Assembly (NCBI GenBank): GCA_022749755.1 | Contig: CM040445.1 | Span: 15,707,182 to 15,771,181, forward strand | DNA: 64,000 bases | Direction of reading: 5' to 3' | Source of the DNA: Azadirachta indica | Lineage: Eukaryota; Streptophyta; Magnoliopsida; Sapindales; Meliaceae | Part shown: one piece after another, positions 1-11,690 of the stretch | How positions within the stretch are numbered: position 1 is the stretch's first letter | How the letters are laid out: each line of letters starts with the position of its first letter | The notes under the pieces: generated by a model | Database searches by the model: none | Seen by the model: the letters and a program-made list of their open reading frames with translations, nothing else | Told to the model about the DNA's origin: nothing | Program-made: the position numbers and the translations under genes

Positions 1-1130
1 TTCATAAATGCAATATAAAAAATATAAATGCATTGAGATACATGTAAATTAATATTAAATTGTCAAATGATAACAAAATAATTGTAAGCAAAACAAAAAA
101 TTGTAATTGTGACGTGAAAGTTATAAATTCACATAAAATTTGTAATTTTTACATAAAAAATTAAATTATAATGTATAATTTGTATGTAAAATAAAATATT
201 TGTAAGAGTTAAAATAAAAAATTAAAAACAATAAGCAAACATAAAATAGTAAAAAGGAACGTTAATTTCATAAATATAATATAAAAGATACAAATGCATT
301 CAAATATATGTAAATTAACATTAAATTATCAAATAACAATAATATAGTTTCAAACAAACATAAAAGTATAATTGGCATAAAAGTTATAAATTCACATAAA
401 ATTTATAATTTTTACATAAAAATTTAAATTATAATGTATAATTTGTATATAAAATAAAATACTTGTAGGAGTTAAAAATAAAAAATTAAAAATAATAAGC
501 CAACATAAAATAGTAAAAAAACATTTATTTCATAAATACAACATAAAAAATGTAAATGAATTGAAATACATAATAATTAACATTAAAATTGTCAAATGGC
601 AATAACATAATTAAAACAAAAAAAAAAAAAATTATAATTGTTATGTAAAATTTTAAATCCACATAAATTATTAATCATTACATAAAAAATTAAAAATTTT
701 AATGTATAACTTGTATGTAAAATAAAATATTTGTAAGAGTTAAAAATTAAAAATTAAAAATGATAAGCAAACATAAAAGAGTGAAAAGAACATTAATTTC
801 ATAAATACAATATGAAAAATATAAATAAGCTGATTCACATTAAATTGTCAAATAATAATAGTATAGTTGTAAATAAAGCAAAAAAAATAATAATTGTGAC
901 GTAATAGTTATTAATCCACATAAAATTTTTAATCTTCACATAAAAAAAATAAATTGTAAATTATAACTTGTATTAAAATAAAACACTTGTAAGAGTTAAA
1001 AATAAAAATTAAATCAATAAATTAACACAAATGAGTAAAAAGAAACAACAATCTTATAAATACAATATAAAAGTAATTGTGATGAAAAAAATGTAAATTA
1101 ACACAAATTAATAAAAATAATATTATGATT
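1..1130. repeat. Satellite-like tandem array, about 265-bp monomer
   Basis: Units start with TTCATAAAT-type sequence at 1, 267, 529 and 798, with a degraded fifth start near 1,052, giving periods of 266, 262, 269 and about 254 bp. Each unit has the same internal order: a TTAAATTGTCAAAT block, a TTATAAATTCACATAAA block, then a TTGTAAGAGTTAAAA block. The last unit is truncated and diverged. The first unit begins at base 1, so the array probably extends left of the window. There is no coding potential. A satellite or long minisatellite is the best reading; no telomere or rDNA motif is visible. Confidence 0.85.
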
Positions 1131-1686
1131 GTGTAACATCCTTAATTTTAAGAAATTTTGACAGAATTTTTGCTATAATGTAGTATACGTCAAATGAGTA
1201 ATCCTGTAAATTTTGAAATTTTATTCTAAATATTTCCAATAAAATTAAACACCAACTACTTCATTTTATTATTCAACAAAATATAATCACTTGCATTACT
1301 TTTAAAATCCAAGTATAAGTATAAAAATTACATCAAAACTATACGTTGTAAAATTTTGCTCCTATAATTACACATAATTTCAAAAGTAGTAAAATTTTTA
1401 TCTTGAAGTATCCCTTACTTTCTACTTACAAATCTCTAACATTATTTAATCCTGAAAAGTAGGATGAACTAATGTCTAATAGACATTTATACACAAAGAT
1501 AATTTTTAAAATTTGTAATAAATAAATTTGAATATAAAAGCACTTTTTAATTTTCAACAAAAAGTGTAGCAGAATATTAAATTAAAATTTTAATTTCAAT
1601 ATTTATATAAACAACGTAAAACATATAATTCCATTATTTAAAAAAAATAATAATTTTTATAAATTTTGTGCTTGCATACTTTACAG
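1131..1686. other. AT-rich intergenic DNA, no gene seen
   Basis: The DNA consists of low-complexity A and T tracts between the satellite array and the minisatellite. No reading frame with recognisable protein similarity and no RNA gene is visible. Confidence 0.6.
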
Positions 1687-1880
1687 GCATTATTTCGAAA
1701 GACTGCCGCTTCAAAAATTGGCCATATGTACTTTATGAGTATTATTCTCAAAGATCATTATTCCATCAAAAATGACTTTTAAGGGCATTATTTTCATGGA
1801 CTATCGTCCTAATAAAAACAATCTTTAGAGGCATTATTCTTAAAGACTATCACCCCAAATATTAGTGCCACATTACAACA
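1687..1880. repeat. Short minisatellite, four units of about 46-52 bp
   Basis: Four imperfect direct repeats start at 1,687, 1,739, 1,785 and 1,831, each opening with G[CT]ATTATT followed by an AAAGA[CT]TATC-like block. The spacing is 52, 46 and 46 bp. Nothing suggests coding. Confidence 0.7.
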
Positions 1881-4470
1881 ACAATTATGGCCATCACATG
1901 TTTATTTATCAAATTATTTGACAATATTTTTATAAAATCATCTATTCAAAAAAATACAACATGTGTAGACACAATTTTCTCCTTCTATTTGAAAATATAA
2001 CATTCAAATGAAAATTTTTATTTAAATCTGATTAAAAAAATAATTAATTAAATCAACATGTGACAATTCAGGAGATTCATAAACATTAATTAAAAACTTT
2101 GAATGTGATAAAACACTCAACTTTTCAGTTTTTTAAACTAAAATCTACCAAATACATATAAACACCAACTCGTATACCGCACAATAAATCTTACACTCCT
2201 GTTGGCTTTTCGTTTTTCTCCGAATCACTCCTTAATATCAATTTAATAACATAATAATTAATAAACTAAACTTATTTATTTAACAAAATATACGATTCAC
2301 ACATGTAAATATTCTAACTCAATAAAATTTTAAAATTAAATTATATAATTTAACTTGCTAAAATTTAAAATCTATATAACAAAATATAAATTCTAACTGA
2401 GGTTATCCCTCCTTTTTCCCTTTCTGTTTCGTTTTCTGTCTACTGCTTCTAATGATAGGAGTAAAGAGTACACATGCAAATATATACATATATATATGTG
2501 TATGTGCATGCGCACGCGCGTGTGTGTGGTAACTACTTTCACCAAAGGCTTACGCCCTTTATTTTTTATTATATATATATACATATATAATTTTTTTCTT
2601 TACTTACACGTTGCACGTTAAAAAGTAAACCAAAAGCCAAAATTTCATCAACTCCTTGGACATGTTCATGCCTAACTCCACCACCAATAGTCTTAAAACA
2701 TTTGAAACAATCATTTCATTTCAGTTATTTGATTCATTATTATTTTATTGTTTTTGTCTTTCCCTTCACCGACATAAGGGAAATCATTTTAGACTCTAAA
2801 CTTCATTTAAGTTCCTTGATTTTGCCTTTTTCACTTTTCACCGATAACAAATTCTTATTACCCAAAAATCCTTCTCTTGTAAAAATATAAACATATTCAT
2901 CCATAATCAAATAATTCATTTCCAATAAATATACTTATTTTCTAATTTCTATATATTCGTGTGTGTATTAATCAAAATTTGGGTATCACAGATTTTATAC
3001 GAACAAAAGAAATATAAATATAATATAATAATTATAAATTAACTTTCTACTCGTAATCTTACTATAAAAAATTGAATTACAATGAAAAAGTTGTATAAAA
3101 AAAATACAATACTTATAAAATTATAAAATAGCTACAAAATTTAACATAGTTTCAAATTATATTATGTATATATATATATATATATATATAAAACATAATT
3201 ATATAAATTTTTTAAACATGTAGATATACTTTAAACTGGAAAAAAAAGATGATTATTGATGCTTTTAAATTATTTTAATTATTTTAATAATTTGATTTTA
3301 CATATGTACTAATCAATTTTTTTTCATTTTTTTTCTTGTTGCATGACATTAGATAAAGTATCATTTTATGAATAGTAGATGTCAATAATTTAATTATATT
3401 ATTCTTGTTATGCTAAATTAAATTTGTATTATATGTGATTAAGATTTCTTAATTTTTGTGTCCATCACAATTAACATTAATTTTGTAAAATTAGATTAAT
3501 TTAAATTGTACTTTTCTTAATTATTCTTTTTAAAATTCCTTATTTATATTTGTATAATTACGTAGATGCTTGTTTTCACTCACAATATGTGGGTTTTAAG
3601 ACATTCTCATTTCTTAATTAACGTGATATTAGTTATAGAGTTATTTTATTATACTATTTATTCTTAACTATTACAATAACATTTAAATCTCCAAATCAAC
3701 ATACGTTTCTTATTAAATCATATAAATACAATCATCATAAATAATAGATGAGAAATGTCTTACTTTCTATCTTAATTTTTGAGCTCTCGTATTTTATTTT
3801 ATTATTAATAATTTTTAAGAAAAAAAAAAAAAGAATATACTATTGGATAATATTTAAATTAATAACTTTAAATAGATTATTCTTAGTATGCATAACACAT
3901 TGCTTAAAATTAAATTACGAATTTGTATTTCAAAAATATTTTTAAAAAATAAACTGTAACAAAAATAACTTTAATATATTAAAAAATAAAAAAAAAGAAA
4001 ATAACTTTTAACTTGAATAGTAGATAAATTTTATATGATATTTTATTAGCAGGTTAATGAATATTATATAAAATGAATGGTTCAGATTTTTCTTTTAAAT
4101 CTAAAGGTCAAAATAAGTACGTTATTGATACTATGATTTTTTTATTTTAATATTATAGAATTTTTCTTTTATTATGCATTAATTACACATATTAAATTTA
4201 ATTTTAATTGTTAAATATGTGTGTGTGAGGTGGGAGGAAAGAAACCTTAAATATTTTTACACACATATTTATATTATTTATAAATCTTTGGATTTATGTA
4301 CTTTCAATTAAGATTGTATTTAATATATGTAATTAATGAATAATTAATGCACAATAATCAATATATATGTCATATTGAAATCTTAACTTTTGGGATTATA
4401 TAGATCTAATAGTTTACAAATAAGTATAAAAATATGAATTACTGATCCTTCCTCTATATGTATATATAGA
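1881..4470. other. AT-rich intergenic DNA with simple repeats
   Basis: There is no convincing gene. The stretch holds a 49-bp alternating purine-pyrimidine run at 2,480-2,528, a (TA)n run at 3,167-3,191 and many A/T homopolymers. Small open frames near 2,393-2,584, 2,702-2,890 and 3,748-3,945 have biased, low-complexity translations and no recognisable domain, so they are not called as genes. Confidence 0.6.
2480..2528. repeat. Alternating purine-pyrimidine run (TA, TG, CG mixture)
   Basis: Every step in these 49 bases alternates purine and pyrimidine. The run grades from TA repeats through TG/CA to a CGCACGCGCG core and ends in TG repeats. Such runs can adopt Z-DNA under negative supercoiling; that property is known for the sequence class and is not shown here. 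Confidence 0.85.
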
Positions 4471-5550
4471 GTAAATGACATTTGAACTCTCACTTTATTG
4501 TATTAATGACATCTGCACTCCAATTTCGAAAAAAATTATTAAACACACTCCTTCTATTAATTTTTTCTGTTAAAATTAACTGTTAACCAATTCAATGATA
4601 AAAATACCTCTAACTTTTATTTAACCAATATAATGATATAAATATCATTTTTTTTTTATAATTTTTAGTTGATTTTTTAGTTAAATAAATGAGTTATATA
4701 AAGACAATTTGATTTCAACTAAAAAAATTAAAAGTTTAATTTATTTTTAATTCTATTTTTTAATTTTTATTTTAAACTTTCAATCTTTCTTTATCTGATT
4801 TTTTACTTAAAGTTTTCATCTTTTTTATTTTTATTTTTAAAATTTTAATATTTTCATCTTTTTTTTTTTATTTTTCATTTTTTATTTTTCATCCTGATCC
4901 ATAATTGAAACAATGCTTATATATTGGAAAATAATAATCATAAATTCACTAAGAGATGAAGAAAATAGTCAAATAAGATAAAAATAATTAAAAATAATGA
5001 TATTTTAATGTGTCAGGTAAACTTTTTCAATATATATTCAATTTTCTTTCAATAAATACCATTATTTTTAATTAGTTTTTATTTTGTTCAACTATTTATC
5101 TTGTTACTTATTAAATTTATAATTATTGTTTGTTAATATATGAGTGTTGTTTCAATTATAGATTAGGGTGAAAAATGAAAAATAAAAATTGAATAGAAAA
5201 GTCAAAAATTTAAAGTCAAAAATTAAGAAAAGAAAGGTGAAAATTTTAAAATAAAAATAGAATTGAAAATAAATTAAAGATTTACTTTTTTAATTGAAAT
5301 TAAATTATTTTCATAAAATTAATTCATTTAACTAAAAAATTAACCAAAAATTATAAAAAAAGATTTTTATATCATTATATTGGTTAAATAAGGGTCAACA
5401 GAGTATTTTTATTATTAGACCAATCAATATGAATCAATAATTAATTTTAACAAAAAAGTTAAGAGAATAAATGTGTTTTAATAATTATTTTTCAAGTGGA
5501 GATGTAGATGCCATTCAAACAATAAAATAAGAGTCTATATGTCCTCAGTG
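4471..5550. mobile_element. 1.1-kb foldback (near-complete palindrome) element
   Basis: The left half reads as an imperfect reverse complement of the right half over nearly its whole length. Paired blocks include TTTATTGTATTAATGACATC near 4,495 with GATGCCATTCAAACAATAAA near 5,507; TTATTTAACCAATATAATGA near 4,620 with TCATTATATTGGTTAAATAA near 5,372; and ATAATTGAAACAATGCTTAT near 4,902 with ATGAGTGTTGTTTCAATTAT near 5,140. The centre lies near 5,010. There is no coding capacity. This is the form of a non-autonomous foldback DNA transposon (long-TIR MITE). The superfamily is not assigned because no clear target-site duplication was found. Confidence 0.8.
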
Positions 5551-5808
5551 TTTTTTTATATATATATATATATATATGTATATAAGATAGGATCAACAGC
5601 CCTTATATTTTACACAAAATCTTACATTAATTATAAATCATTGGATATACATACATCCAATGAATGCGATTGCATCTAATCGTATAATTAATGTATTTAT
5701 AATTAATACATATATCAGATATAATCTCAATCATTAAATATATTTATATTTAACAGTTTATAATTAATATATAATTTTGAGTAAAATAAAGGAGTTGCTG
5801 TTCTTTTT

Positions 5809-5861
<53 letters not shown>

Positions 5862-5885
5862 GAATGGAGACAAGTAGGATCTTTT
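5551..5885. other. AT-rich DNA with (TA)n and (TA)n(GA)n microsatellites
   Basis: A (TA)n tract lies at about 5,560-5,580. A compound microsatellite runs at 5,810-5,858: about ten TA units followed directly by about fourteen GA units. A short near-repeat around AATTATAAAT/ATTAATACATATAT lies between them. No gene is visible. Confidence 0.7.
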
Positions 5886-6045
5886 GTGACTTCAGTTGTG
5901 ACCTGTAAGTGTGCAATTTTCCTAACCTTTTGTTGACGACCATGTATATAAGAGAGAAGGAGGATCAGCTGTAATTAACTTCAGTTGTGACCTCAGTTGT
6001 GACCTATAAGAAGTATGATCTGTGACTTCAGTTGTGACCTGTAAG
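5886..6045. repeat. Clustered TTCAGTTGTGACCT repeats
   Basis: The block ACTTCAGTTGTGACCT occurs at 5,889-5,904, 5,978-5,993 and 6,024-6,039, with a fourth partial CAGTTGTGACCT at about 5,993-6,004. Two of the copies continue into GTAAG, and intervening DNA separates them. The block lies 1.3 kb upstream of the UGT start. Its role is unknown; it could be a decayed minisatellite or a clustered binding site. Confidence 0.75.
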
Positions 6046-7386
6046 CATGAGAATGACATCATTGATTACTTCACCCACTCACTGTATTATAAGCAATATC
6101 ATGTCGTCTTACCCACCTGGATATTCTTGCCATGCGTGAGTCAATAATAATGTTGATTTATGCCTTATTTTTCAAGAAGATAAATTACATTCTATTTTAT
6201 TCTATTGACGATAATTCACTGCACTTCTTAAATGATATTTTCTAACCTTTTTGCTAATATTACTTATTTAATATATAATTTATTGACCTTATATTAAAAA
6301 TTTACTCATAACTTATATAAATATTATTATCTTATGTTCAAAATTCAAAAATTTATTACAACATCATCAAATATCTACCTTTATATTAAGCAAAATTTTT
6401 TCAAATATCTTTGAATATCCTTTTATTTTATGGTTTTAATAAGACTATGAAATCTTATCTATAATATCATAAATATTTACTTTTTATTATTATTTGAATT
6501 AAAAATAACTCTATTCTTTAAAAATTTTTAATGAGAATGAGAAACTTTTATTTATATTATACTAAAATTCCTTCTTTATTGTTATTCCAATTCAAAATTA
6601 TATTTTTTTTTTAAGTTTTGGATGAGAATAAAAATTTTTATTTGAAAGTATTAACTGTTTTTCAAACCATTCAAAATTATATACTTGAATATCGTAAATT
6701 CATGAAAAAGGCTGATTATTGTGTTTGCATGTCTTAATTAATTACCCTTTTTAAAGTCAAGCAAGCTGTGTTATCATCGCAACCGGCCGATGTCAAGATC
6801 CACCAATCCCAAGAGGGTCTTGGATAATTGGCTTTTCTGCGTTTTATTCATTAATAATAGTTTAATTAAAGAAAGCGATGGTCATATCCATCCATTCAAC
6901 TTTGATGGCCGGCATTCTCACGATAAATACTCGTGAATAAAACATCAAACGTGCAAAAAGAAATTAAGCCGTATGCAAATTGCCGTTGATTATTAAATGT
7001 CACCTATCTCAATATAAATATTTTATGAATAAAATAAAGTTGTCTTTACTTGATTTGATTAAATTAATTTTACATTATGATTTTTGACCTAAGTTAAAAT
7101 TTAATTATATTATTTAAGATCTTTTTCTTTGTGAACAAGACTTTCTACAAAATAAATAGTTCACAACTATGTATACTTACAAACTTAATCTTATTCAAGA
7201 TAATAGTGGTAAACTTCTGTAATAATATATTGGAATATGTGATTTTTTTTTTATTATTGAACCTCTAGATGCTTCAATCTAGTGAGGGTCCACCTATAAT
7301 TAGATCAAATCTTCAGGAAAATGAATGAAATTTCTTCTATAAGTATTGGTTGAGACCATTGGATAGAGTTGTAATAAGTTGTCAAA
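6046..7386 (+). other. Upstream region of the UGT gene
   Basis: This is AT-rich 5' flanking DNA. A TATAAGTA-like element lies at 7,339-7,346, about 40 bases before the ATG, and CCAAT-type elements occur on either strand near 7,346-7,360. These positions are weak as core promoter calls because the 5' untranslated region length is unknown. A GC-richer patch at about 6,780-6,830 interrupts the AT-rich background. No other gene is visible. Confidence 0.4.
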
Positions 7387-8860
7387 ATGAGCAGGCAACC
7401 GCATGTTCTGGTTATACCGTATCCAGCACAAGGCCATATTACCCCTCTAGTCAAATTGGCATCAAAGATTGCGGAACATGGAGTCAAGGTCACATTTGTT
7501 AGCACTGAGTATGCTCAGGCTAAATTCATGGCGTCAATGCCAAAGAAAGCTTATGATAATCAGAGGTCGAGTCTGATAAGGCTAGTACCAATTCCAGATG
7601 GAATAGAACAGGAAGAAGATCGAAAAGATCCCCTTAAGACAAGAGACAGTATGTTAAGAGTTATGCCAGGCTGCTTGAAGGACTTGATTCAGGAGATTAA
7701 CCAATCGAATAATGCAGAGAAGATTTCTTGTGTCATTGCTGATACAAGCGTTGGATGGGCCCTGGAAGTTGCCCAGAAGATGGGAATTGCGAAAGCTGCT
7801 GTGATTCCTTATGGACCTGCAGGCTTGGCTCTGTCACTTCATATTCCAAAGCTTAGAGAAGCAGGAATTTTGGATGCTTACGGTAAGTTCAGAAACTTTA
7901 CTGTCCATTATTTTGAGGGGAAAAACTGGAAAAGTCTGATGCTTAAATGATTTTGATGCAGGAAATACAATGAATGATGACGAGTTGATCTTGCTGTCAG
8001 ATAGGATTCTTCCCTGGAAAAGGAACCAGTACCCATGGAGCTTTCCAAGTGAACAAAATATACAGAAGATTTTCTTTGGATATTCCACTAATGTTCTGCA
8101 AACTCTCAAAATTTCTAACTGGGTTATCTGCAACTCTTGTTATGGACTTGACTCAGCAACCTGTGATTTAATTCCGAATTTGTTAACGATCGGTCCATTA
8201 CCAGCAAGTAATCATTCAGATTCAGAGCATTTTGCTCTAAACTTTTGGCCTGAGGACACAACCTGCTTAAGCTGGCTTGATAAACAACCACTAAACTCAG
8301 TCATTTATGTTGCATTTGGCAGCACTGCAGTCCTAAGCCAGCTGCAATTCGACGAGCTAGCACTGGGCCTTGAATCCTTAAACCGGCCATTTTTGTGGGT
8401 TGTTCGATCAAACCTGATGGACACATCGCATGCCAACTTCCCAGATGGATTCACTGAGAGGGTTTCAGATCGAGGGAAAATTGTCGAATGGGCACCTCAG
8501 GAAAAGGTTTTAGCTCATTCTTCTGTTGCTTGTTTCGTTAGCCATTGCGGATGGAATTCAACTATGGAAGGTCTAATTATGGGAGTTCCTTTCCTATGCT
8601 GGCCTTACTGCTGGGATCAATACCAGAACAGAAATTACATTTGTGAAGCTTGGAAAATTGGCTTGGAGCTCTCCCCAGATAAAAATGGTATCATAACAAG
8701 GGAAGAAATTCAGAGAAAGGCAAAAATGGTGCTCGATGATGATAGTATTGAAGCAAATTCATTGCAGATGAAGGAAATGGCTAGAAAGGGTCTTGTTGAA
8801 GGTGGATCTTCATTCAAAAATTTTGAAACCTTTATTTCACAGATAAAAGCATTAAGATAA
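7387..8860 (+). CDS. UDP-glycosyltransferase, UGT83A1-like (two exons)
   Basis: This is a family 1 plant UGT that should transfer a sugar, probably glucose from UDP-glucose, to a small-molecule acceptor in the cytosol. Exon 1 is 7,387-7,882, the intron 7,883-7,961 (GT-AG, 79 bp) and exon 2 7,962-8,860. Splicing restores one frame of 464 residues, normal for the family. Unspliced, the frame stops at 7,948. His17 in the QGHITPL motif is the expected catalytic base and Asp119 (VIADTSVGWA) its partner. The 44-residue PSPG box spans residues 342-385, from WAPQ through HCGWNS to WDQ; the final Gln385 favours UDP-glucose. The N-terminal PHVLVIPYPAQGH and the CVIAD-GWALEVA segments resemble Arabidopsis UGT83A1. 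All key residues are present, so the gene looks functional. The acceptor cannot be told from sequence. Confidence 0.95.
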
Positions 8861-8873
8861 TCTAGAGAGTAGA

Positions 8874-8898
8874 AAATTGGTATCTTTCTTACCAATTT
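8874..8898 (+). other. Hairpin in the UGT 3' region
   Basis: A perfect 9-bp inverted repeat, AAATTGGTA (8,874-8,882) and TACCAATTT (8,890-8,898), has a 7-base loop and starts 13 bases after the stop codon. It would form a stem-loop in the 3' untranslated RNA. Any role in 3'-end processing or stability is speculation. Confidence 0.55.
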
Positions 8899-9019
8899 AA
8901 AATTTATTTAGCATCAAATTTGAGAATTTAAACATTGGATAAATAGAACTTGATGGATATTTTGAGAAATTAAATTTGTTTCTTTCTTTGCACCATTTAT
9001 CTTATGATGATGTGAATAT

Positions 9020-9066
9020 GGTGCGATTTAGATTTATTGTTAGAAATTGCAGAGTTAGATACACAA

Positions 9067-9102
<36 letters not shown>

Positions 9103-9715
9103 CTATATGTAAGGGTATTTTAGTAATTTCTCGAATTTTCCGTTTGTCAAATATAACAAGAAATTTTAAAAAATGTAAGGTGCATTGAGGTATTAGCCCC
9201 CTGGGATAGGTTTTGGGCCCCACAAGTTTAAATACGAGTTCAACAAGTAGTTATTTCATATTATAATAATACATAGAATATAATTTGAGTAAACTAATAT
9301 ATTAACCCGAAAAATTAAAAAAGTCCAAAGTTGTCTACTTTAAATTTTATTAGAAATTTATTGTTAAAAATTGCATAGTTAGACATGCCGTAAACATTAG
9401 AAGATAGATTTAAAGGAAGAAAATGACCTGGTTTCGACTAATACCGTCATACGCTTTATATTTTTAAAAACATGTCGTTACATTGAAAGTTCGTGAAATT
9501 ACTAAAATACCCTTACATATATAACTTTAAGATACATGTAGGCTCCATGAGATAGATTTTGGGCCCCACGAGTTTAAATATGGGTTCCATAAGCAGCTAT
9601 TTTATATTATAATAATATGTAGAATGTAATTTAAGTCGAATCATATATTAACCCGAAAAATTAAAAAAAGTCCAAAGTTGTCTACTTTAAATTTTATTAG
9701 AAATTTTATGGAAAA
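9020..9715. repeat. Direct repeat, about 340-bp unit, two copies
   Basis: The sequence around 9,040-9,365 recurs at about 9,360-9,712. Shared blocks, in order, are a GATAGGTTTTGGGCCCCAC type motif (9,205 and 9,551), a TTATAATAATA block and an AACCCGAAAAATTAAAAAA block followed by GTCCAAAGTTGTCTACTTTA (about 9,304 and 9,651). Copy 1 contains a (CA)n(TA)n microsatellite at 9,061-9,110 that is absent from copy 2. The repeat is non-coding and lies just after the UGT gene. Confidence 0.8.
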
Positions 9716-11690
9716 AAAAAAAAAAGTGATCGTTGAGATAATAACGTTATATTTTGTTCACAACATGAAGCACCTATTCATTATACTCATCAGCTCATTC
9801 CCAAGGCATTGTTGATGGTGGAGTTGGTTGGGATTATGGTAAAGCTTGCAGTAGCTTCAGCAAAAACTAAGTACGTTGGTGGTAGGGCCTGTGTATGTAT
9901 TTGAGTGAATTATAAAACTGGATCCTCGCATGTAGGAGTTCTTGGTTGGGTAACTGGTGATTACTGTTTACTGAGTCTAAATGAAGTCAAAGGAAGTAAA
10001 CCCATTTCCAGCATAAGTTCATCAACCCCTCTTGCTTCTACCATTTTAACGACTTCAATGGATCTCAAATTTTGTTTTCAGTTGCCTTCTCTTTGGACCA
10101 TGGAATAATGGCCGTTAGCTGGAAATGTTCATCATCATACTCCATTACCTCGTTCACAATAACCACCAAGCTTAATCTATCCAACTCATATGGTCCTACG
10201 TCAACTTCTTTCCCACAAAATATAACTTTTACAAATATTACAAATATAACTTCTTTCAGAGCAATATGAATACATATTTATCATAAGCAAATAAAGAAAC
10301 ACAATAATACAAATACATCAACCATGTAAAAAATACATCATCGACTATGTTCTGACATGAATAAAAATGGCAACTTAAAATCATAAAACCCACAAATCAT
10401 GACAAAAGCAGAGCCTTGCATTCAATAGCTTTCTTATTTCAATATTTTCTTCTATTCATTACACATGAAAAGTTTGCCCATGCAAAACAAACACAACAAA
10501 CATTGCCCATGACAGAAACAACTAACCCATTTGCTTTTGTAACCTATTTCAAACCTAAACAGAGAAAACTAAAAAAAAAAAAAAAAAATCACTTTTTTCA
10601 ACAGCAAAATGTATCCATAAACCAAATCATCAATAACATAATAATAATACCAAAAAAAAAAAAAAACATGGTTTTTTCTTAAAAAATACCTATTGCATCT
10701 TCAATCGCCCAAAAACTAAACCCACTTTATTATATTCCAAGCTAACAACCAACATCACATATGACACATCAATATTACAACTTTAGGTTCATAAGACAAT
10801 TTACATTGTAAAGTAAGTAATTTAACTTGTAAGGACCCCTAATATTACCCAAGTTTTCGCCTTTTGTGCAAACCAATTATGATAACGCTATTGGTATGAG
10901 TGACGGGTTTTATGTTAGATGAAGTTTTGGATTTTCTTTGTGGTCTATATGAAAGCCAAGGGTAGGTCTTCCTTTGTTGCTTGAGGCACCAACATAAAGG
11001 AGAAGACGAGCGAAGATAGATAAATGAAGAGACAAAAAGGCATATTTGCAAACCTTGGACTTCGATCCAAATGTTTTATTTCTTTATTTATTTATTTATT
11101 TATTTTTTTGGCTTTTTACTTGAGATATCTTTTAAAAATGTAGAGGGGTATTAATCTAAACACAAGGGGTGTTCGGTCATTTTCCCCGGATTTAAGCAAC
11201 CCTATTATATAGTTGATAAATTTCATTTCTTGACTCAGGATTAACTAAAAGAAGCAATTCATGTTGCTAAGACAAGGAGAGTTAAATCCCAAGAACTCTC
11301 AATGTCTCCATGAAATAACAAAGAATTGAGAATATATTGAATAAGGCAACGTTTATTTATATGATTAAAAGATATATTATAAATTTATTTAAAATTTTCA
11401 GACTGAGCGAAAAAGTAGAAAAATTTAATTTAAGTTTTTACTTAATAGAAGCGTGTTAAGATTTTCGTTAAATTAAAAAAACAAATAACTCATATCTCTT
11501 TCCGATTAGTCATATGTTTTATATTTTCATATGTTTTATATTTTTAGTTTTAGTGTAATTTAAATTTTAAATTATAACATATACGTATATAAATATGCAT
11601 ATATACACACATAAATATGTATGTATATATGTATATATGTAAGTGTATTCAGGATTAACTATATATATATATATATTATATAGTTTTTTC
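9716..11690. other. Intergenic DNA, possible unidentified gene relic on the minus strand
   Basis: Most of this stretch is low-complexity DNA, with poly(A) tracts near 10,571 and 10,652. Between about 9,960 and 10,200 the minus strand reads like former coding sequence: a segment VGPYELDRLSLVVIVNEVME, a stop, then a shifted frame with VEARGVDELMLEMGLLPL. These translations have balanced composition unlike the surrounding low-complexity DNA. I do not recognise the family. No other gene is seen. Confidence 0.3.

Noticed and set aside
1..1130. CRISPR-like array
   Set aside because: The units are long (about 265 bp), contiguous and AT-rich without short repeats and unique spacers, and the DNA is eukaryotic.
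7834..8133. Minus-strand open frame across the UGT intron
   Set aside because: It is antisense to the UGT exons, spans its intron and has no recognisable domain.
7387..8860. Two separate UGT half-genes
   Set aside because: A 79-bp GT-AG intron joins them in frame into one full-length enzyme, so there is no real break.
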